A stretch of DNA of 64,000 nt from Pelatocladus maniniholoensis HA4357-MV3. GTDB lineage: Bacteria > Cyanobacteriota > Cyanobacteriia > Cyanobacteriales > Nostocaceae. Made by a program: the position numbers and the translations under genes. Shown piece after piece: positions 44,000 to 54,497 of the stretch. Below the pieces are notes generated by a model, which did not search any database, had not been told where the DNA came from, and saw only the letters and a list, made by a program, of their open reading frames with translations. Every line of letters begins with the position of its first letter. Within the stretch, counting starts at the first letter, position 1. The stretch spans positions 26,677-90,676 of the forward strand of contig JAHHHW010000044.1 in assembly GCA_019359115.1 (NCBI GenBank), in the 5' to 3' direction.

Positions 44000-45190
44000 C
44001 TAATTGCTGAGTAATCTTTTCCAAGTTAGTTTTTTAGTTGCTTGATCAAATTGCCAGCGCAATAATTGGGTAGCAGAAGCACCAATTATACTTGCTGATA
44101 GACCGATCGCTTTTCTGGGTGCATCCGTAGCAAGGGCGATCGCCACTTCCATATCACATATTCCCCACTTCACCAAGTTTTGCACTCCGAGCAGCAAAGG
44201 TAAAGTTGTCCCTGATAAAGTCCCATCTGGTAGTCGTGCTGTACCGTCTTTCACTTCTATTTGTCGAGTATCCCAAGGATAAATCCCATCGGGTAAGCCC
44301 AAAGGTGACAAAGCATCGCTGACTAGAAAAAGTCCTTGATCATAATGACTAGCACGCAGTAATATATCGAGCATTGTAGGTGTAACATGTTGTCCATCAG
44401 CAATAAAACCACACATCACTTCAGGATGAGTAATTGCTGCACCTAATAATCCTGGTTCACGATGGTGTAATGGTGGCATAGCATTAAAAGCATGAGTCAC
44501 CATCGTTGCACCCAATTTAAAAGCTTGTTGTGCTTTTGTTGCTGTCGCTTGTGAATGTCCTAAACTGACAGTGATGCCATTTGAACATAAATAAGGAATT
44601 ACTTCACCCGTTGTATCTAACTCTGGCGCCAGAGTAATAACTTTGACAATATCAGCATAATCTCCTAACACCCGTTTGACTTCATCGATTGTCAAAGACA
44701 ACAAGTACTCAGCTGGGTGTGCGCCGCGCTTGTTAAAATTTAAAAATGGCCCCTCTAGATGGACTCCGAAAATTGGAGATACGGGGAAAGTTGCCATAAA
44801 CTCAGCAATAACCGCTAGCGATCGCTGAATATTTTCTACTGAAGTAGTCACCAAAGTTGGCAAAAAAGCATCTACTCCTGCATTCCACAAAAATTCGCAT
44901 ATTTTTGGCAATAAATCAGAATTTTCTGTTTTTAACTCCGGAAATGCTAAACCTAACGCCCCGTTAATTTGTAAATCAACACCACCGAGCGAAACCCAAT
45001 CACCTGCAATATCCAACACTTGCAAATCGGGTGGTGGAAGTCTTTTAAAGACTATACCCATTGGCAAGATTTGTACAATTACGCCTTGGTAATTTACAAC
45101 AATCATCTGCAAATCTTTGTAACCAGGCACTCGTGCGTTAATAATATCTATAGGACGGGGATCGGGAATCGGAGATTGAGGATTGGGCAT
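44000..45190 (-). CDS. nagA: N-acetylglucosamine-6-phosphate deacetylase
   Basis: A 396-residue amidohydrolase that removes acetate from GlcNAc-6-phosphate in amino-sugar recycling. Metal and substrate motifs are visible: GVHLEGPFLNFNKRGAHPAEYL (about 141-162), SLGHSQATATKAQQAFKLG, THAFNAMPPLHHREPGLLGA, and the catalytic Asp in LVSDALSPLG. The first dozen residues (MPNPQSPIPDPRP) come from a proline-coding G-rich repeat in the DNA, so the true start could be a little downstream, but no better in-frame start with a ribosome site is evident. It is divergent from purE. Confidence 0.93.
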   Translation of the reverse strand: MPNPQSPIPDPRPIDIINARVPGYKDLQMIVVNYQGVIVQILPMGIVFKRLPPPDLQVLDIAGDWVSLGGVDLQINGALGLAFPELKTENSDLLPKICEFLWNAGVDAFLPTLVTTSVENIQRSLAVIAEFMATFPVSPIFGVHLEGPFLNFNKRGAHPAEYLLSLTIDEVKRVLGDYADIVKVITLAPELDTTGEVIPYLCSNGITVSLGHSQATATKAQQAFKLGATMVTHAFNAMPPLHHREPGLLGAAITHPEVMCGFIADGQHVTPTMLDILLRASHYDQGLFLVSDALSPLGLPDGIYPWDTRQIEVKDGTARLPDGTLSGTTLPLLLGVQNLVKWGICDMEVAIALATDAPRKAIGLSASIIGASATQLLRWQFDQATKKLTWKRLLSN

Positions 45191-45343
45191 CGGAATTTAC
45201 AATTATTTCTGAGTTAGATTTTAGGGTGAATCACAAATTACGTAGATCAATGAGATGATAATCTCTACCAAAGAAAGCAGAGACTAAAGGCTAAAGGTTA
45301 GAGAAGATAAAAGTCAAAACAAAAATCCCCAATCCCCAATCCC

Positions 45344-45862
45344 ATGACTCAATCTCTTGTCGGTATTATTATGGGCAGTGATTCCGATTTGCCTACCATG
45401 CAAGGTGCGATCGCTGTTTGTGAAGATTTTGGTGTTGCGGTTGAAGTTGCGATCGTCAGCGCTCATCGTACCCCAGAACGAATGGTGGAATATGCCCAGT
45501 CTGCTCATGAACGGGGTATTAAGGTAATTATTGCTGGTGCAGGTGGTGCGGCTCATCTCCCTGGTATGGTTGCATCTTTAACTGTGCTACCTGTGATTGG
45601 TGTTCCTGTACCTAGCCGTCATTTACAAGGAGTCGATTCTTTGTATTCTATTGTACAAATGCCTGCGGGAATTCCTGTCGCGACAGTAGCAATTGGTAAT
45701 GCTACAAATGCTGGACTTTTAGCAGTACAAATTCTTGCTACTCAACAGCCGAAATTGCAAGAAAAAATCCAAAAATATCGTCAAAATTTGTCCGATTCGG
45801 TAATGACAAAGCAAGCTAAACTTGAGCAAATTGGATATCAGCAGTATTTAAAACAGATGTAA
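45344..45862 (+). CDS. purE: N5-carboxyaminoimidazole ribonucleotide mutase (PurE)
   Basis: A 172-residue cytoplasmic enzyme of purine synthesis that converts N5-CAIR to CAIR. The signature is complete: [14 protein letters not shown] at the start, [14 protein letters not shown] near 40-53 with the catalytic His, [15 protein letters not shown] near 65-79, and the [20 protein letters not shown] segment. Length is typical of class I PurE. It is read away from nagA, 153 bases apart. No adjacent purK is present. Confidence 0.97.
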   Translation: MTQSLVGIIMGSDSDLPTMQGAIAVCEDFGVAVEVAIVSAHRTPERMVEYAQSAHERGIKVIIAGAGGAAHLPGMVASLTVLPVIGVPVPSRHLQGVDSLYSIVQMPAGIPVATVAIGNATNAGLLAVQILATQQPKLQEKIQKYRQNLSDSVMTKQAKLEQIGYQQYLKQM

Positions 45863-45923
45863 TTATTTTTTATACTAAGTTTGAATTGATACGTTGCGTC
45901 AAAAAATAAAATCGGAAGCTCTT

Positions 45924-46055
45924 ATCTTGCATCAGCTTTTCATCCCGCCAATCAATAAATTTATTGGCTAATAGCTAAAGTCAGATAAATCTGACTAAGA
46001 AAGTCTTTGAGCCTCAGAATTGATTCTGAGGCGGGATACGGGGTTGGTGCAAGAT
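45924..46055. mobile_element. MITE-like element containing two-hairpin copy 3
   Basis: Imperfect ~26-bp terminal repeats begin ATCTTGCA on both ends and reach ATCCCGCC. Inside are an inverted copy of hairpin B (45947-45968), hairpin A AGTCAGATAAATCTGACT (45979-45996), and hairpin B (46011-46032, GCCTCAGAAT...ATTCTGAGGC). Confidence 0.7.
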
Positions 46056-46214
46056 ATCAGTTAAGAAAAATATTCATTTTCATAAACAGGTTAAAATTTT
46101 TTTATATTTCTTCAAGCTTTTGGTCTAGCTTAAGATCAAGATTGATACAGCTAAATAATCCAAGCTCTAAGACGGAAATTGACATATGTAGCGGTGGAGC
46201 AATCAAAATAAATT

Positions 46215-46228
46215 GTATTTAATGTTAC
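46215..46228 (+). promoter_or_regulatory. Perfect NtcA consensus site
   Basis: GTATTTAATGTTAC fits GTA-N8-TAC exactly. NtcA is the nitrogen-control activator of cyanobacteria, and amt genes are known targets. The site is 670 bases from the amt start codon; TACACT at 46256-46261 could be the -10, with a 27-base gap that is longer than usual (about 22). Confidence 0.5.
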
Positions 46229-46898
46229 AGATTTTTAGAAACTTAAGTTTAAAAATACACTATCTAACGAAATAATTGATTTCGTAATATCCACACAAAT
46301 GTTTTATAGCTTTGATTTTATGCCATCTGTAAATATACTGTGTAGCTATAGTTCATAGCATTTTTTTTACAAGTTATAAGTGTAAGTTCTGTTAAAAAAA
46401 TGACAAAAATGACAGGTATCAGAATCAGTCTCTTGATTTTATTTGGGTTAATTGTTGAGGCAAATATTTAAACTTCTTTAAAGTTTGGTGAGCTAAAGTT
46501 TACGGTAGATTGAGTAAATTTAACAAAAATATTGTTCATTGTTACTGTCATTTTAAATGAAATTTTTTGACAAAATTATGCTTATATAAACAAATTCTAT
46601 TTTCTTTGAACACAAAAAATAAAGAGTCAGTGAAGGATACTTGACTATTGATGAAACTACATAATAATACTTTCTTAAGAATGTTCGTAGTATGACCAAA
46701 GTTTAGTTGCTACCTCTTGAATATAAATTCGGTTATTTGATTCTCATATTTATCAAAGACAGCTGGTAAAGCATTGAGAATCTGCAAGTTTTAAGAGAAA
46801 CTTGTGTAATAACCAAAATATAAAAAAGCACTTGTTTAGCTTTGGGAGAGCGCTCTTTCTGCTTAACGTATTTTTCTCAGTTAACGACGGTTTAGAGC

Positions 46899-48503
46899 AT
46901 GATGTTGAAGAACAAAAAAAAATCGACAGCAAAACATAGGCGACAGTCAACAAACTGGAACGTCAACAAAGCACAATCAAACTCAATTTTCAGTCAATTT
47001 TTATGGGTAATCAAGCGCTTGTCTCCCAGTTGGCAAGCTTGTATTCCCTTAGCTTGTTTAATTGTATTGGGTTGGGGTTATGTAGCAGTTGCCCAAGAAA
47101 CACCTGCTGCTGCTGGCCCTACCACAGCCGAATTAAAGGTTGCAATTGACACTTTATGGGTAGCGATCGCAGCTTTTTTAGTGTTTTTCATGAACGCTGG
47201 TTTCGGTATGTTAGAAACTGGCTTTTGCCGTCAGAAAAACGCTGTGAATGTTCTCGCCAAAAATCTCATTGTATTTGCTCTTGCCACCGTTGCTTTTTGG
47301 GCAATTGGTTTTGGTTTGATGTTTGGCAATGGGAATGACTTTATTGGCTTGAATGGATTTTTCTTGCAAGGGGCTGATAACAGTCCTGCAACAGGAGACG
47401 CTTACAAAGGAGTATTTAACGCTCTCAGTTGGACTGGTGTTCCCCTAGCTGCTAAATTTTTATTCCAGCTAGTCTTTGCCGGAACCGCAGCAACAATTGT
47501 GTCTGGTGCTGTAGCTGAACGCATTAAGTTTGTTGACTTTCTCATTTTCAGCCTCTTACTTGTCGGTGTTTCCTACGCGATCACCGGACACTGGATTTGG
47601 GGTGCTGGCTGGTTAGCAGACAGAGGTTTTTGGGATTTTGCTGGTTCGACAGTGGTTCACTCCGTTGGTGGTTGGGCTGCTTTAATGGGAGCCGCATTGC
47701 TTGGGCCTCGTCTTGGTAAATATCAAGATGGACAAACTGTAGCCATTCCTGGTCACAACATGAGTATAGCCACCTTGGGCTGTTTGATTTTGTGGTTGGG
47801 CTGGTTTGGATTTAACCCTGGTTCCGTAATGGCTGCTGATCCCGGTGCGATCACCCACATTGCCTTGACTACTAACATGGCAGGTGCTGTCGGTGGTATT
47901 GCTGCTACAATCACAGCTTGGCTATACCTGGGTAAGCCAGACTTGTCAATGATTATCAATGGTGTTTTGGCTGGCTTGGTTGCTGTTACTGCACCTTGTG
48001 CTTACGTCACCATAGGCTACTCTTTCTTCATTGGTTTAATTGCTGGAGTGATCGTTGTTTTCGCTGTCACCTTTTTTGACAAAATCAAAATCGATGACCC
48101 TGTGGGAGCTATATCGGTACACCTAGTCTGCGGTATTTGGGGAACTCTAGCAGTTGGTCTGTTTGCTGTTGGTCCTGGTGTTTATTCCTGGTATGGTGAG
48201 GGACTTGGCCCAGCTAAAGGTCTATTTGCAGGTGGTGGCTTAGGTCAGTTCTTCACCCAGCTACTTGGTGTTGTTTCCGTAGGCGGTATGACCGTTCTTC
48301 TTAGTACAATCTTCTTCTTGGTACTTAAGGCTACTTTAGGTATCAGAGTCACTCGTGAAGAAGAGATAGAAGGTCTAGACATCGGCGAACACGGAATGGA
48401 AGCCTACAGTGGATTTGTGAAAGAGGCAGATGCTGGCAGATTTGGTGAGCCAAGTAGCCACAGAGGAGTTTCGCCATCAGGAGATTTACCTACAACCTTG
48501 TAG
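46899..48503 (+). CDS. amt: Ammonium transporter, Amt family (copy 2)
   Basis: A 534-residue ammonium transporter with a basic N-terminal extension, a leader helix ending [13 protein letters not shown], then eleven membrane helices. Motifs are as expected: [58 protein letters not shown] (first pore His) and [12 protein letters not shown] (second). The C-terminal tail ([20 protein letters not shown]) is the part that contacts GlnK/PII in homologues. ATGs at 46899 and 46902 are both possible. A good terminator follows at 48538. Confidence 0.96.
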   Translation: MMLKNKKKSTAKHRRQSTNWNVNKAQSNSIFSQFLWVIKRLSPSWQACIPLACLIVLGWGYVAVAQETPAAAGPTTAELKVAIDTLWVAIAAFLVFFMNAGFGMLETGFCRQKNAVNVLAKNLIVFALATVAFWAIGFGLMFGNGNDFIGLNGFFLQGADNSPATGDAYKGVFNALSWTGVPLAAKFLFQLVFAGTAATIVSGAVAERIKFVDFLIFSLLLVGVSYAITGHWIWGAGWLADRGFWDFAGSTVVHSVGGWAALMGAALLGPRLGKYQDGQTVAIPGHNMSIATLGCLILWLGWFGFNPGSVMAADPGAITHIALTTNMAGAVGGIAATITAWLYLGKPDLSMIINGVLAGLVAVTAPCAYVTIGYSFFIGLIAGVIVVFAVTFFDKIKIDDPVGAISVHLVCGIWGTLAVGLFAVGPGVYSWYGEGLGPAKGLFAGGGLGQFFTQLLGVVSVGGMTVLLSTIFFLVLKATLGIRVTREEEIEGLDIGEHGMEAYSGFVKEADAGRFGEPSSHRGVSPSGDLPTTL

Positions 48504-48537
48504 TTGTAAATTTAGGTGAGTTTGACGAAATTTCAAC

Positions 48538-48584
48538 CCAACCCCCAGTAAATTTGCTGTTCACAAAGGGGTTGGTTTTTTATT
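48538..48584 (+). terminator. Intrinsic terminator after amt copy 2
   Basis: CCAACCCC (48538-48545) pairs with GGGGTTGG (48568-48575), followed by TTTTTTATTT. It starts 35 bases past the stop. Confidence 0.87.
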
Positions 48585-48592
48585 TGGGTGAT

Positions 48593-48620
48593 GTAGAGAC
48601 ACGAAATTTCGCGTCTCTAC
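48593..48620. repeat. 28-bp dispersed palindrome
   Basis: GTAGAGACACGAAATTTCGC plus GTCTCTAC, a near-perfect palindrome. Relatives at 62985-63012 and inside 41788-41833. Confidence 0.75.
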
Positions 48621-48679
48621 AAATTTATATGTATCGTAATTAACGTGAAATGGTATTAGCGGTAGAAAAATTTGGTAGA

Positions 48680-50491
48680 TTACTGCTGATCCAAACGCAG
48701 CACCGCCATAAAAGCTTCTTGCGGAACATCAACTGTACCCACAGCTTTCATCCGTTTTTTACCTTTAGCTTGCTTCTGTAACAGTTTTTTCTTCCGACTG
48801 ATGTCACCACCATAGCACTTAGCAAGTACGTCTTTTCGTAAGGCGGGAATGTGTTCGCTGGCGATAACTTTACTACCAATAGAAGCTTGAATTGGTACTT
48901 TGAATTGATGACGAGGGATGAGTTCTTTTAACTTCTCAGCCATCGATCGCCCAACACCATAAGCTTTATCACGGTGGACAATCATTGCTAAAGAATCAAC
49001 TGGCTCGCCGTTGATCATGATATCCAACTTCACCAAAGGATTTTCACGGTAGCCAATCAGGTTATATTCCATACTCGCATAACCACGCGATCGCGATTTC
49101 ATCTGATCAAAAAAGTCAGTGACGACTTCTGCTAAAGGTAATTCGTAAGTCAGCGTTGTACGTCCTTGGGTGAGATACTTCATATCTTTAAATACACCAC
49201 GTCGGTTTTGTGATAACTCCATCAGAGTACCGACATAAATTTCTGGTGTAATCATTTCTACTTTGACGTAGGGTTCTTCTATTTTTTCCCGTTCGTTGGG
49301 AGAGGGTAAATGACTAGGGTTATCGATGTAGAGTACTTCGCCTTTAATGGTGGTAACTCGGTAAACTACTGAGGGGGCAGTAATAATTAAGTCTAGATTG
49401 TATTCTCGTTCTAGGCGTTCTTGCACAATTTCCATGTGCAGCAATCCCAGAAAACCGCAACGGAAACCAAAACCCATGGCGCTGGAAGTTTCTGGTTCGT
49501 AGTGCAGCGCTGCGTCATTGAGTTTCAGCTTCTCTAATGCTTCCCGCAAATCTTCAAATTGATCTGCATCAATGGGAAACATGCCACAGAATACCATCGG
49601 ATTTGCTTCTTTGTACCCAGATAAAGGATCAACAGCCTTAGCGTTTGTTAGGGTAATAGTATCACCGACACGGGCATCAGCCACAGCTTTAATCGCAGCT
49701 GCCAAGTAACCTACCTCTCCGGCGTGTAAGTCAGCAACTTGCTTTTGGGTGGGAGAAAGTACACCTAACTCATCAATTTCGTATTCCTTACCAGACGCCA
49801 TTAAGTAGATGCGATCGCCTTTCTTCAAATTTCCATCCATCACCCGGAAATATACAATCACACCCCGGTAGCTATCATAGTAGCTATCAAAAATCAATGC
49901 CCTTAAAGATTCATTTACTGTATTTCGTGGTGGTGGAACACGCTCTACGATCGCTTCTAAAATTTCATCAACACCAATTCCCTCTTTGGCAGAAGCCAGA
50001 ATCGCACCACTACAATCCAAGCCGATAATTTCTTCGATTTCTCCAATTACTCTATCTGGTTCTGCTCCCGGTAAGTCAATTTTATTCAACACCGGGATAA
50101 TTTCTAGGTTATGTTCTAGTGCCAAATAAACATTTGCCAAGGTTTGTGCTTCTACACCTTGGGAAGCATCTACTACCAACAATGCGCCTTCGCAAGCTGC
50201 TAGACTTCGAGACACTTCATAAGAAAAATCCACATGGCCGGGGGTATCAATTAAATTCAATACGTACTGCTCACCATCTTTGGCCGTGTAGTTCATCCGA
50301 GCTGCTTGCAGCTTGATGGTAATGCCGCGCTCCCGTTCCAGATCCATATTGTCGAGGAACTGTTCTTTCATGAGTCGGTTGTCCACCGTGCCAGTGACTT
50401 GCAGCAAGCGGTCAGCAAGCGTAGATTTGCCGTGATCAATGTGAGCAATAATACAAAAATTCCGAATACGAGCTGCGGGAACGTCAGTCAT
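48680..50491 (-). CDS. lepA: Elongation factor 4 (LepA)
   Basis: A 603-residue translational GTPase that back-translocates or remodels ribosomes, near the membrane in some bacteria. G1 is [10 protein letters not shown] (about 17-26), G2 RGITIK, G3 DTPGHVDF, G4 NKID. The LepA-specific C-terminal domain ends [24 protein letters not shown], giving confident separation from EF-G. I use the ATG at 50491 ([13 protein letters not shown]); the ATG at 50515 adds eight atypical residues. Monocistronic. Confidence 0.97.
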   Translation of the reverse strand: MTDVPAARIRNFCIIAHIDHGKSTLADRLLQVTGTVDNRLMKEQFLDNMDLERERGITIKLQAARMNYTAKDGEQYVLNLIDTPGHVDFSYEVSRSLAACEGALLVVDASQGVEAQTLANVYLALEHNLEIIPVLNKIDLPGAEPDRVIGEIEEIIGLDCSGAILASAKEGIGVDEILEAIVERVPPPRNTVNESLRALIFDSYYDSYRGVIVYFRVMDGNLKKGDRIYLMASGKEYEIDELGVLSPTQKQVADLHAGEVGYLAAAIKAVADARVGDTITLTNAKAVDPLSGYKEANPMVFCGMFPIDADQFEDLREALEKLKLNDAALHYEPETSSAMGFGFRCGFLGLLHMEIVQERLEREYNLDLIITAPSVVYRVTTIKGEVLYIDNPSHLPSPNEREKIEEPYVKVEMITPEIYVGTLMELSQNRRGVFKDMKYLTQGRTTLTYELPLAEVVTDFFDQMKSRSRGYASMEYNLIGYRENPLVKLDIMINGEPVDSLAMIVHRDKAYGVGRSMAEKLKELIPRHQFKVPIQASIGSKVIASEHIPALRKDVLAKCYGGDISRKKKLLQKQAKGKKRMKAVGTVDVPQEAFMAVLRLDQQ

Positions 50492-50876
50492 AATACTTTT
50501 TTGCTTTAGCAGCAACCAAGGTTAAACAGCAATATACTTAACGTATTTTAATGGTTTCTTCGCTCAGACGGTGCGAGACAAAACAATTCAAAATTCAAAA
50601 TACCCTTCGGGAACGCCAAGGGCGTACAAAATTCACGCATTGGGAAGACAGACAAGGGGGAATCTCTGTTTCCTGTTCCCCAATCCCCAACCACTAACAT
50701 TGACAAAATATGAAGGTCTATCTATAGCATCTGGTATTGATCGGTTGGGAGCGTACAATAAACATCTAGAACTGCAAAATGCAGACAACAAAAGCTAGAT
50801 TGTAAATCACAATCGTCCGGAGCCGAAAAAAGCTTTTCACAAAGCCTTTGACAAACGAATTGAGAGTATATTAACT

Positions 50877-51113
50877 ATGAATATGAAAGATAAAATTACC
50901 GATGCGGAAGAATCTCCAACCGATAAGGTAGAAATAGCAGTTCGTCTAGACTCCGAGTTGGTGGAGCAAATTCGCCATTTAACCAACGACCCCAGTAAAG
51001 TAATTGAAGTGGCAATTCGTCAGTGGTTGCGAGGTGAAGTTCCCAGAGATGATGAACTCACACGCACTCCCCGGCGGATGCCAGTACCACCACGAGGCGA
51101 ATGGAATGATTAG
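50877..51113 (+). CDS. Ribbon-helix-helix-like small protein
   Basis: A 78-residue protein. The middle (VEIAVRLDSELVEQIRHLTNDPSKVIEVAIRQWL) has the strand-helix-helix pattern of ribbon-helix-helix DNA-binding proteins such as CopG and CcdA-type antitoxins. The tail (TRTPRRMPVPPRGEWND) is proline/arginine-rich. There is no adjacent toxin-like gene, so a plain transcriptional or nucleic-acid-binding role is as likely. The ATG at 50877 has a weak GAGAG site; a second ATG follows two codons on. Function unassigned. Confidence 0.72.
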   Translation: MNMKDKITDAEESPTDKVEIAVRLDSELVEQIRHLTNDPSKVIEVAIRQWLRGEVPRDDELTRTPRRMPVPPRGEWND

Positions 51114-51448
51114 TAGAATTAGGCAGTCCCAATGAAGTGATATTCACCGCCAACTACGAAAAAAATTTTTCTTACACCCTTACACCCTTTTTCAAGCTAA
51201 AAGGCTAGAAAGCTGAATACGTGAGCTTTTTAACCTTTTAAATTAGATAATTATTTATACCTAACAAAATTAGGTAATGAAAATAACTGTTTAGCGAGGA
51301 TTAAAAGGTGTAGATTTTCTTAAATTGTCTGTTCTCAGCCAAAAAATTACTAATCAAAAGTGCTAAAGCTGTAAAAATTTATGCCAAGCTATAAGCAGCT
51401 TCAGCAAAAAAAATTTTTGGGTTGCCATTTGTCTATCCAACTCGAGTC
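51114..51448. other. Spacer before the histidine kinase gene
   Basis: An imperfect AAAAGGCTAGAAAGCTGAATACGTGAGCTTTTTAACCTTTTAA-like fold near 51198-51242. No gene seen. Confidence 0.45.
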
Positions 51449-53200
51449 ATGAGTATTGCTGCTAATTCCCAACAGCCGAATTCTGTGTCTGAGCATCTGG
51501 AAACGATTACCAGTAACACTAATGGCTCATCAGCCAATTTAAGAGCAGAGTTAGTGTACACGCAAGATGGCACAGGGCGGTATCTTTCCTTTGATTGGCA
51601 ATATTGCCAAAGGTTCGGTATTGATCCTCAGCAAATAGTTGTTGATGCCAAAGTCGATGTGGTTTTTGTTCCAGTAGATAGAGTTGCTTACTTAGAACAG
51701 TTGCAGCGCATACTCACAACTTTGGTGCCAGAAAAATGTCAATGCTGGTTTCGCTATCAAGAGCATTTGATTGAGTTGGAGTTAATCATTAGTCCAATTT
51801 TGCCGACATTGGGTAATCCCGCGATCGCTGTTTTGGTCATGGGACGACTACTACAAGCCACAGTCAGCGAAACAGCAATTGACGTGAGAAAACAAAGCGC
51901 CACAGAATTAGAATTAGTCTTACGTTCGCGACAACATCAACAATTAGTCACCCAAATTACCAGAAATATTCGCCGCACTCTTAACTTAGATGTGATTTGG
52001 CAACAAACTGTTGACAGTTTAGGTGAACTGCTACAACTAAAGCGTTCGATTATCTGTCCATATAAACCATCAAATAACAAGCTCAAGGTCATAGCAGAGT
52101 ATCACCAGCCAGCATTAAACTCTGTATTGGGATTAGAAGTGGATATCGCTTGCGAGCCAGCATTTGCTAGAGCTTTGACAACCTTAGAACCAATTTTAGA
52201 ACAGAATCCGAAACATCCACTCTTTGAGCAGGAAACAATGTTGGTAGTAGCAACCTGCTATCAAAATCAGCCGAACGGATTGATTGCTGTGACTGTGTGT
52301 GATAAATGTTACGGTATGACAGCCACAGAATTTGAACTAGCAAAAGAAGTGGCAGATCAGTTAGGTACAGCGATCGCTCATGCAACTTTGTATCAAGAAT
52401 TAGCAGCCGCAAGCCAAGAAGCAGAAGAAGCTTCTCGCCTCAAAAGTGAGTTTCTCGCTAATGTTTCCCATGAAATTAGAACGCCACTCAATGGTATAAT
52501 TGGCTTTTTGAAATTGATTTTGGACGGAATGGCTGACGATCCAGAGGAACAAAAGCAATTTATTCTGGAGGCTCATAAATCATCACTACACCTGCTTGAT
52601 GTTATCAGTGACATCTTAGACTTTGCCAAAATCGAAGCAGGCAGAATGGAACTGGAATTAGTACCAGTAAGTCTTGCAGAACTCTTCAGTGACGTAGGTA
52701 ACTTTATGCGCCTGCAAGCAGAACAAAGAAAGTTGAGCTTCCAGATGTATTTGCCAGATACATCAGATGATATTCTTGTTCATGGTGACTATCAACGCCT
52801 CAAACAAGTAATGCTGAACTTAGTTGGCAATGCCATTAAATTTACCCAAGAAGGTGGTGTCACCGTCAACGCCGATGTAGTTCGTAAAAAAGTCATATTT
52901 CAAGACCAAGAATTCCCCGGCATGGTAAAAGTGCGAGTGGCAGATACTGGTATTGGCGTTTCTCTAGATCAACAAGACAAACTGTTTCAACTATTTTCAC
53001 AAGTAGATGGTTCTCGTACTCGTCAATATGGTGGTACAGGTCTAGGACTAGTTATCTCTCAAAAACTTGTAGAGGCTATGGGTGGAGAAGTCCATTTTTA
53101 TAGTTTGGGTGAAGGACTTGGCTCCACAGTAACTTTCAATGTGCCACTATATCAACAACCTGTCATGGTTTCCTCAAGTGAAAGTAGTTCACAAGAATAG
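51449..53200 (+). CDS. Sensor histidine kinase with PAS-like and GAF domains
   Basis: About 583 residues, soluble. A PAS-like region (about 30-150, with VYTQDGTGRYLSFDWQYCQRFG) precedes a GAF domain (about 170-320) and then the kinase core: H-box SHEIRTPLNGIIGF near 340, N-box NLVGNAIKFTQEG near 457, G1 VADTGIGVS and G2 GGTGLGLVISQKL. The GAF domain lacks the canonical bilin-binding cysteine motif as far as I can see, so the signal is unknown. No receiver domain or adjacent response regulator is present (orphan kinase). ATG at 51449 preferred to TTG at 51422. Confidence 0.94.
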   Translation: MSIAANSQQPNSVSEHLETITSNTNGSSANLRAELVYTQDGTGRYLSFDWQYCQRFGIDPQQIVVDAKVDVVFVPVDRVAYLEQLQRILTTLVPEKCQCWFRYQEHLIELELIISPILPTLGNPAIAVLVMGRLLQATVSETAIDVRKQSATELELVLRSRQHQQLVTQITRNIRRTLNLDVIWQQTVDSLGELLQLKRSIICPYKPSNNKLKVIAEYHQPALNSVLGLEVDIACEPAFARALTTLEPILEQNPKHPLFEQETMLVVATCYQNQPNGLIAVTVCDKCYGMTATEFELAKEVADQLGTAIAHATLYQELAAASQEAEEASRLKSEFLANVSHEIRTPLNGIIGFLKLILDGMADDPEEQKQFILEAHKSSLHLLDVISDILDFAKIEAGRMELELVPVSLAELFSDVGNFMRLQAEQRKLSFQMYLPDTSDDILVHGDYQRLKQVMLNLVGNAIKFTQEGGVTVNADVVRKKVIFQDQEFPGMVKVRVADTGIGVSLDQQDKLFQLFSQVDGSRTRQYGGTGLGLVISQKLVEAMGGEVHFYSLGEGLGSTVTFNVPLYQQPVMVSSSESSSQE

Positions 53201-53207
53201 TTATTTA

Positions 53208-53292
53208 GTCACTGGTCACTGGTCACTGGTCATTAGTAAAAAACTTTTCACAAATGACAAATGACAAATGACAAATGACAAATGACTAATCA
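53208..53292. repeat. Two heptamer repeat arrays
   Basis: GGTCACT units at 53208-53232 and five AAATGAC units at about 53251-53286. Short tandem repeats of the type found at 13529 and 14353. Confidence 0.85.
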
Positions 53293-53332
53293 CACTAGAT
53301 TAAACTGAGAAAAGTGAAGTCAATGTGGTGGT

Positions 53333-53971
53333 ATGACAGCTCCAAACAAAGCCCGCGAGTTATTCCAGACTGCTTACGAAAGCCGTTACACTTGGGACAC
53401 AAATTTTCCTGGTTATAGTGCAGATGTAAAAGTAGTGCAGGGTGCGGAGATTTATACAGGTCAGATTCACATTAACCACGACATGAGTATAGAGGTTACG
53501 GGAGTCACTGATCAGCAAGTGGCAGAAGGTATTTACACCCAATTACAGGATATGGTCACTCACCGCCAACGTAATCCTTTTGAAGAATCTCACGGCAATA
53601 ACGAGTTTGTTTTAGGTGAAACAGACAATACCAATGCAGTAGAAATTCTGGTCAAAGGTGAGTCGATGGATTCTATTTATAAAATCCAGAACAAGCAAGT
53701 TTGTCAAGTCAACCGGGTCATGGGTCGTATGGCTTTTGTAATTGATACTTATAAAAGTTTGGATACAGGTGAAGGCTATATTCCCACTTGCTATGATGCC
53801 ACTTTCCGCAACACCCAAACCAACACAGTCACCAGCATTTTGAAGTTTGAAGATACCTATGAGAAAATAGGCAACTACTACATCATGACCAAGCAAGTTG
53901 TGCAAGAGTATATAGATAACAAAAATACTACCAACACTGAATTTAATTACTCAAATATTGTTCTTGGTTAG
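53333..53971 (+). CDS. DUF3386 domain protein
   Basis: A 212-residue soluble protein of DUF3386, a family of cyanobacteria and plants with no assigned function. Conserved blocks are ARELFQTAYESRYTWDTNFPGYSADV at the start, QRNPFEESHG near 82-91, and the VIDTYKSLDTGEGYIPT segment near 140-156. It is likely cytoplasmic or lumenal, but no transit or signal peptide is visible. It is flanked by heptamer repeats upstream and the left arm of a 56-bp inverted repeat downstream; the adjacent genes seem unrelated. Confidence 0.88.
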   Translation: MTAPNKARELFQTAYESRYTWDTNFPGYSADVKVVQGAEIYTGQIHINHDMSIEVTGVTDQQVAEGIYTQLQDMVTHRQRNPFEESHGNNEFVLGETDNTNAVEILVKGESMDSIYKIQNKQVCQVNRVMGRMAFVIDTYKSLDTGEGYIPTCYDATFRNTQTNTVTSILKFEDTYEKIGNYYIMTKQVVQEYIDNKNTTNTEFNYSNIVLG

Positions 53972-53990
53972 TAGTTGGTCAATGGGGATT

Positions 53991-54046
53991 GGGGATTGGG
54001 GAAGGTAGGGGTCCCCTGGAGGGGATAAGGGGTAATGGGGATTGGG
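53991..54046 (+). repeat. 56-bp inverted repeat, left arm
   Basis: G-rich (GGGGATTGGGGAAGGTAGGG...) and perfectly complementary to 54498-54553, flanking the nfu gene. Confidence 0.95.
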
Positions 54047-54217
54047 GATTAGTTATTATTCTCCGCGCGTCCTCCCTGCTCCTTTGTTCCCCGTTCCCTT
54101 GTCCCCGATCCCTGATCCCCAATCCCTCTTCTGACTTCCCACACCCTCCTTGTACTAGGATGTAGTTAACAAATATAGAAAATAAATATTTTCTGTTCAT
54201 AAAAGAGGTCTGAAAAA

Positions 54218-54448
54218 ATGGAACTGACTCCTGACAACGTAGAAACTGTATTGGATGAAATGCGTCCTTATCTGATATCTGATGGTGGTAACGTAGAACT
54301 TGTAGAACTCGACGGTCCCATTGTGAAACTGCGTTTACAAGGCGCTTGTGGTTCTTGCCCAAGTTCCACAATGACCTTGAGAATGGGTATTGAACGTCGT
54401 CTCAAAGAAATGATTCCCGAAATTGCAGAAGTAGAACAAATTATTTAG
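54218..54448 (+). CDS. nfu: NifU-like (Nfu) iron-sulfur cluster scaffold
   Basis: A 76-residue stand-alone Nfu domain, the type that is the essential Fe-S carrier protein in cyanobacteria and matures photosystem I clusters. The CxxC pair is in ACGSCPSST (Cys44 and Cys47), which binds a cluster across two monomers; the head [26 protein letters not shown] is standard. An AAGAGG ribosome site lies upstream of the ATG at 54218. The gene lies alone between two G-rich 56-bp inverted repeats (53991-54046 and 54498-54553), an odd arrangement. Confidence 0.95.
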   Translation: MELTPDNVETVLDEMRPYLISDGGNVELVELDGPIVKLRLQGACGSCPSSTMTLRMGIERRLKEMIPEIAEVEQII

Positions 54449-54497
54449 GAATGGGTAATGGGTAATGGGTAATTGAGATACTGATAATTTTCCCATG

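Larger units (their letters stand above)
45863..46898. other. 1-kb spacer upstream of amt copy 2
   Basis: No credible gene. It contains a palindromic element (45924-46055), a perfect NtcA consensus site (46215-46228), and AT-rich sequence. Such a long leader is unusual here and may hold an untranslated or regulatory RNA, which I cannot identify. Confidence 0.6.

Noticed and set aside
50571..50798. 75-residue frame upstream of the ribbon-helix-helix gene
   Set aside because: Made of a CCCTTCGGGAACGCCAAGGG palindrome and repeat sequence; no ribosome site, no recognisable domain.
50877..51113. Type II antitoxin with a nearby toxin
   Set aside because: The ribbon-helix-helix pattern fits, but no toxin-sized partner lies on either side.
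53979..54371. Open frame on the minus strand over the G-rich repeat and nfu
   Set aside because: It is a shadow of nfu and of the 56-bp repeat; the translation is low-complexity PNPQSPLP-type sequence.
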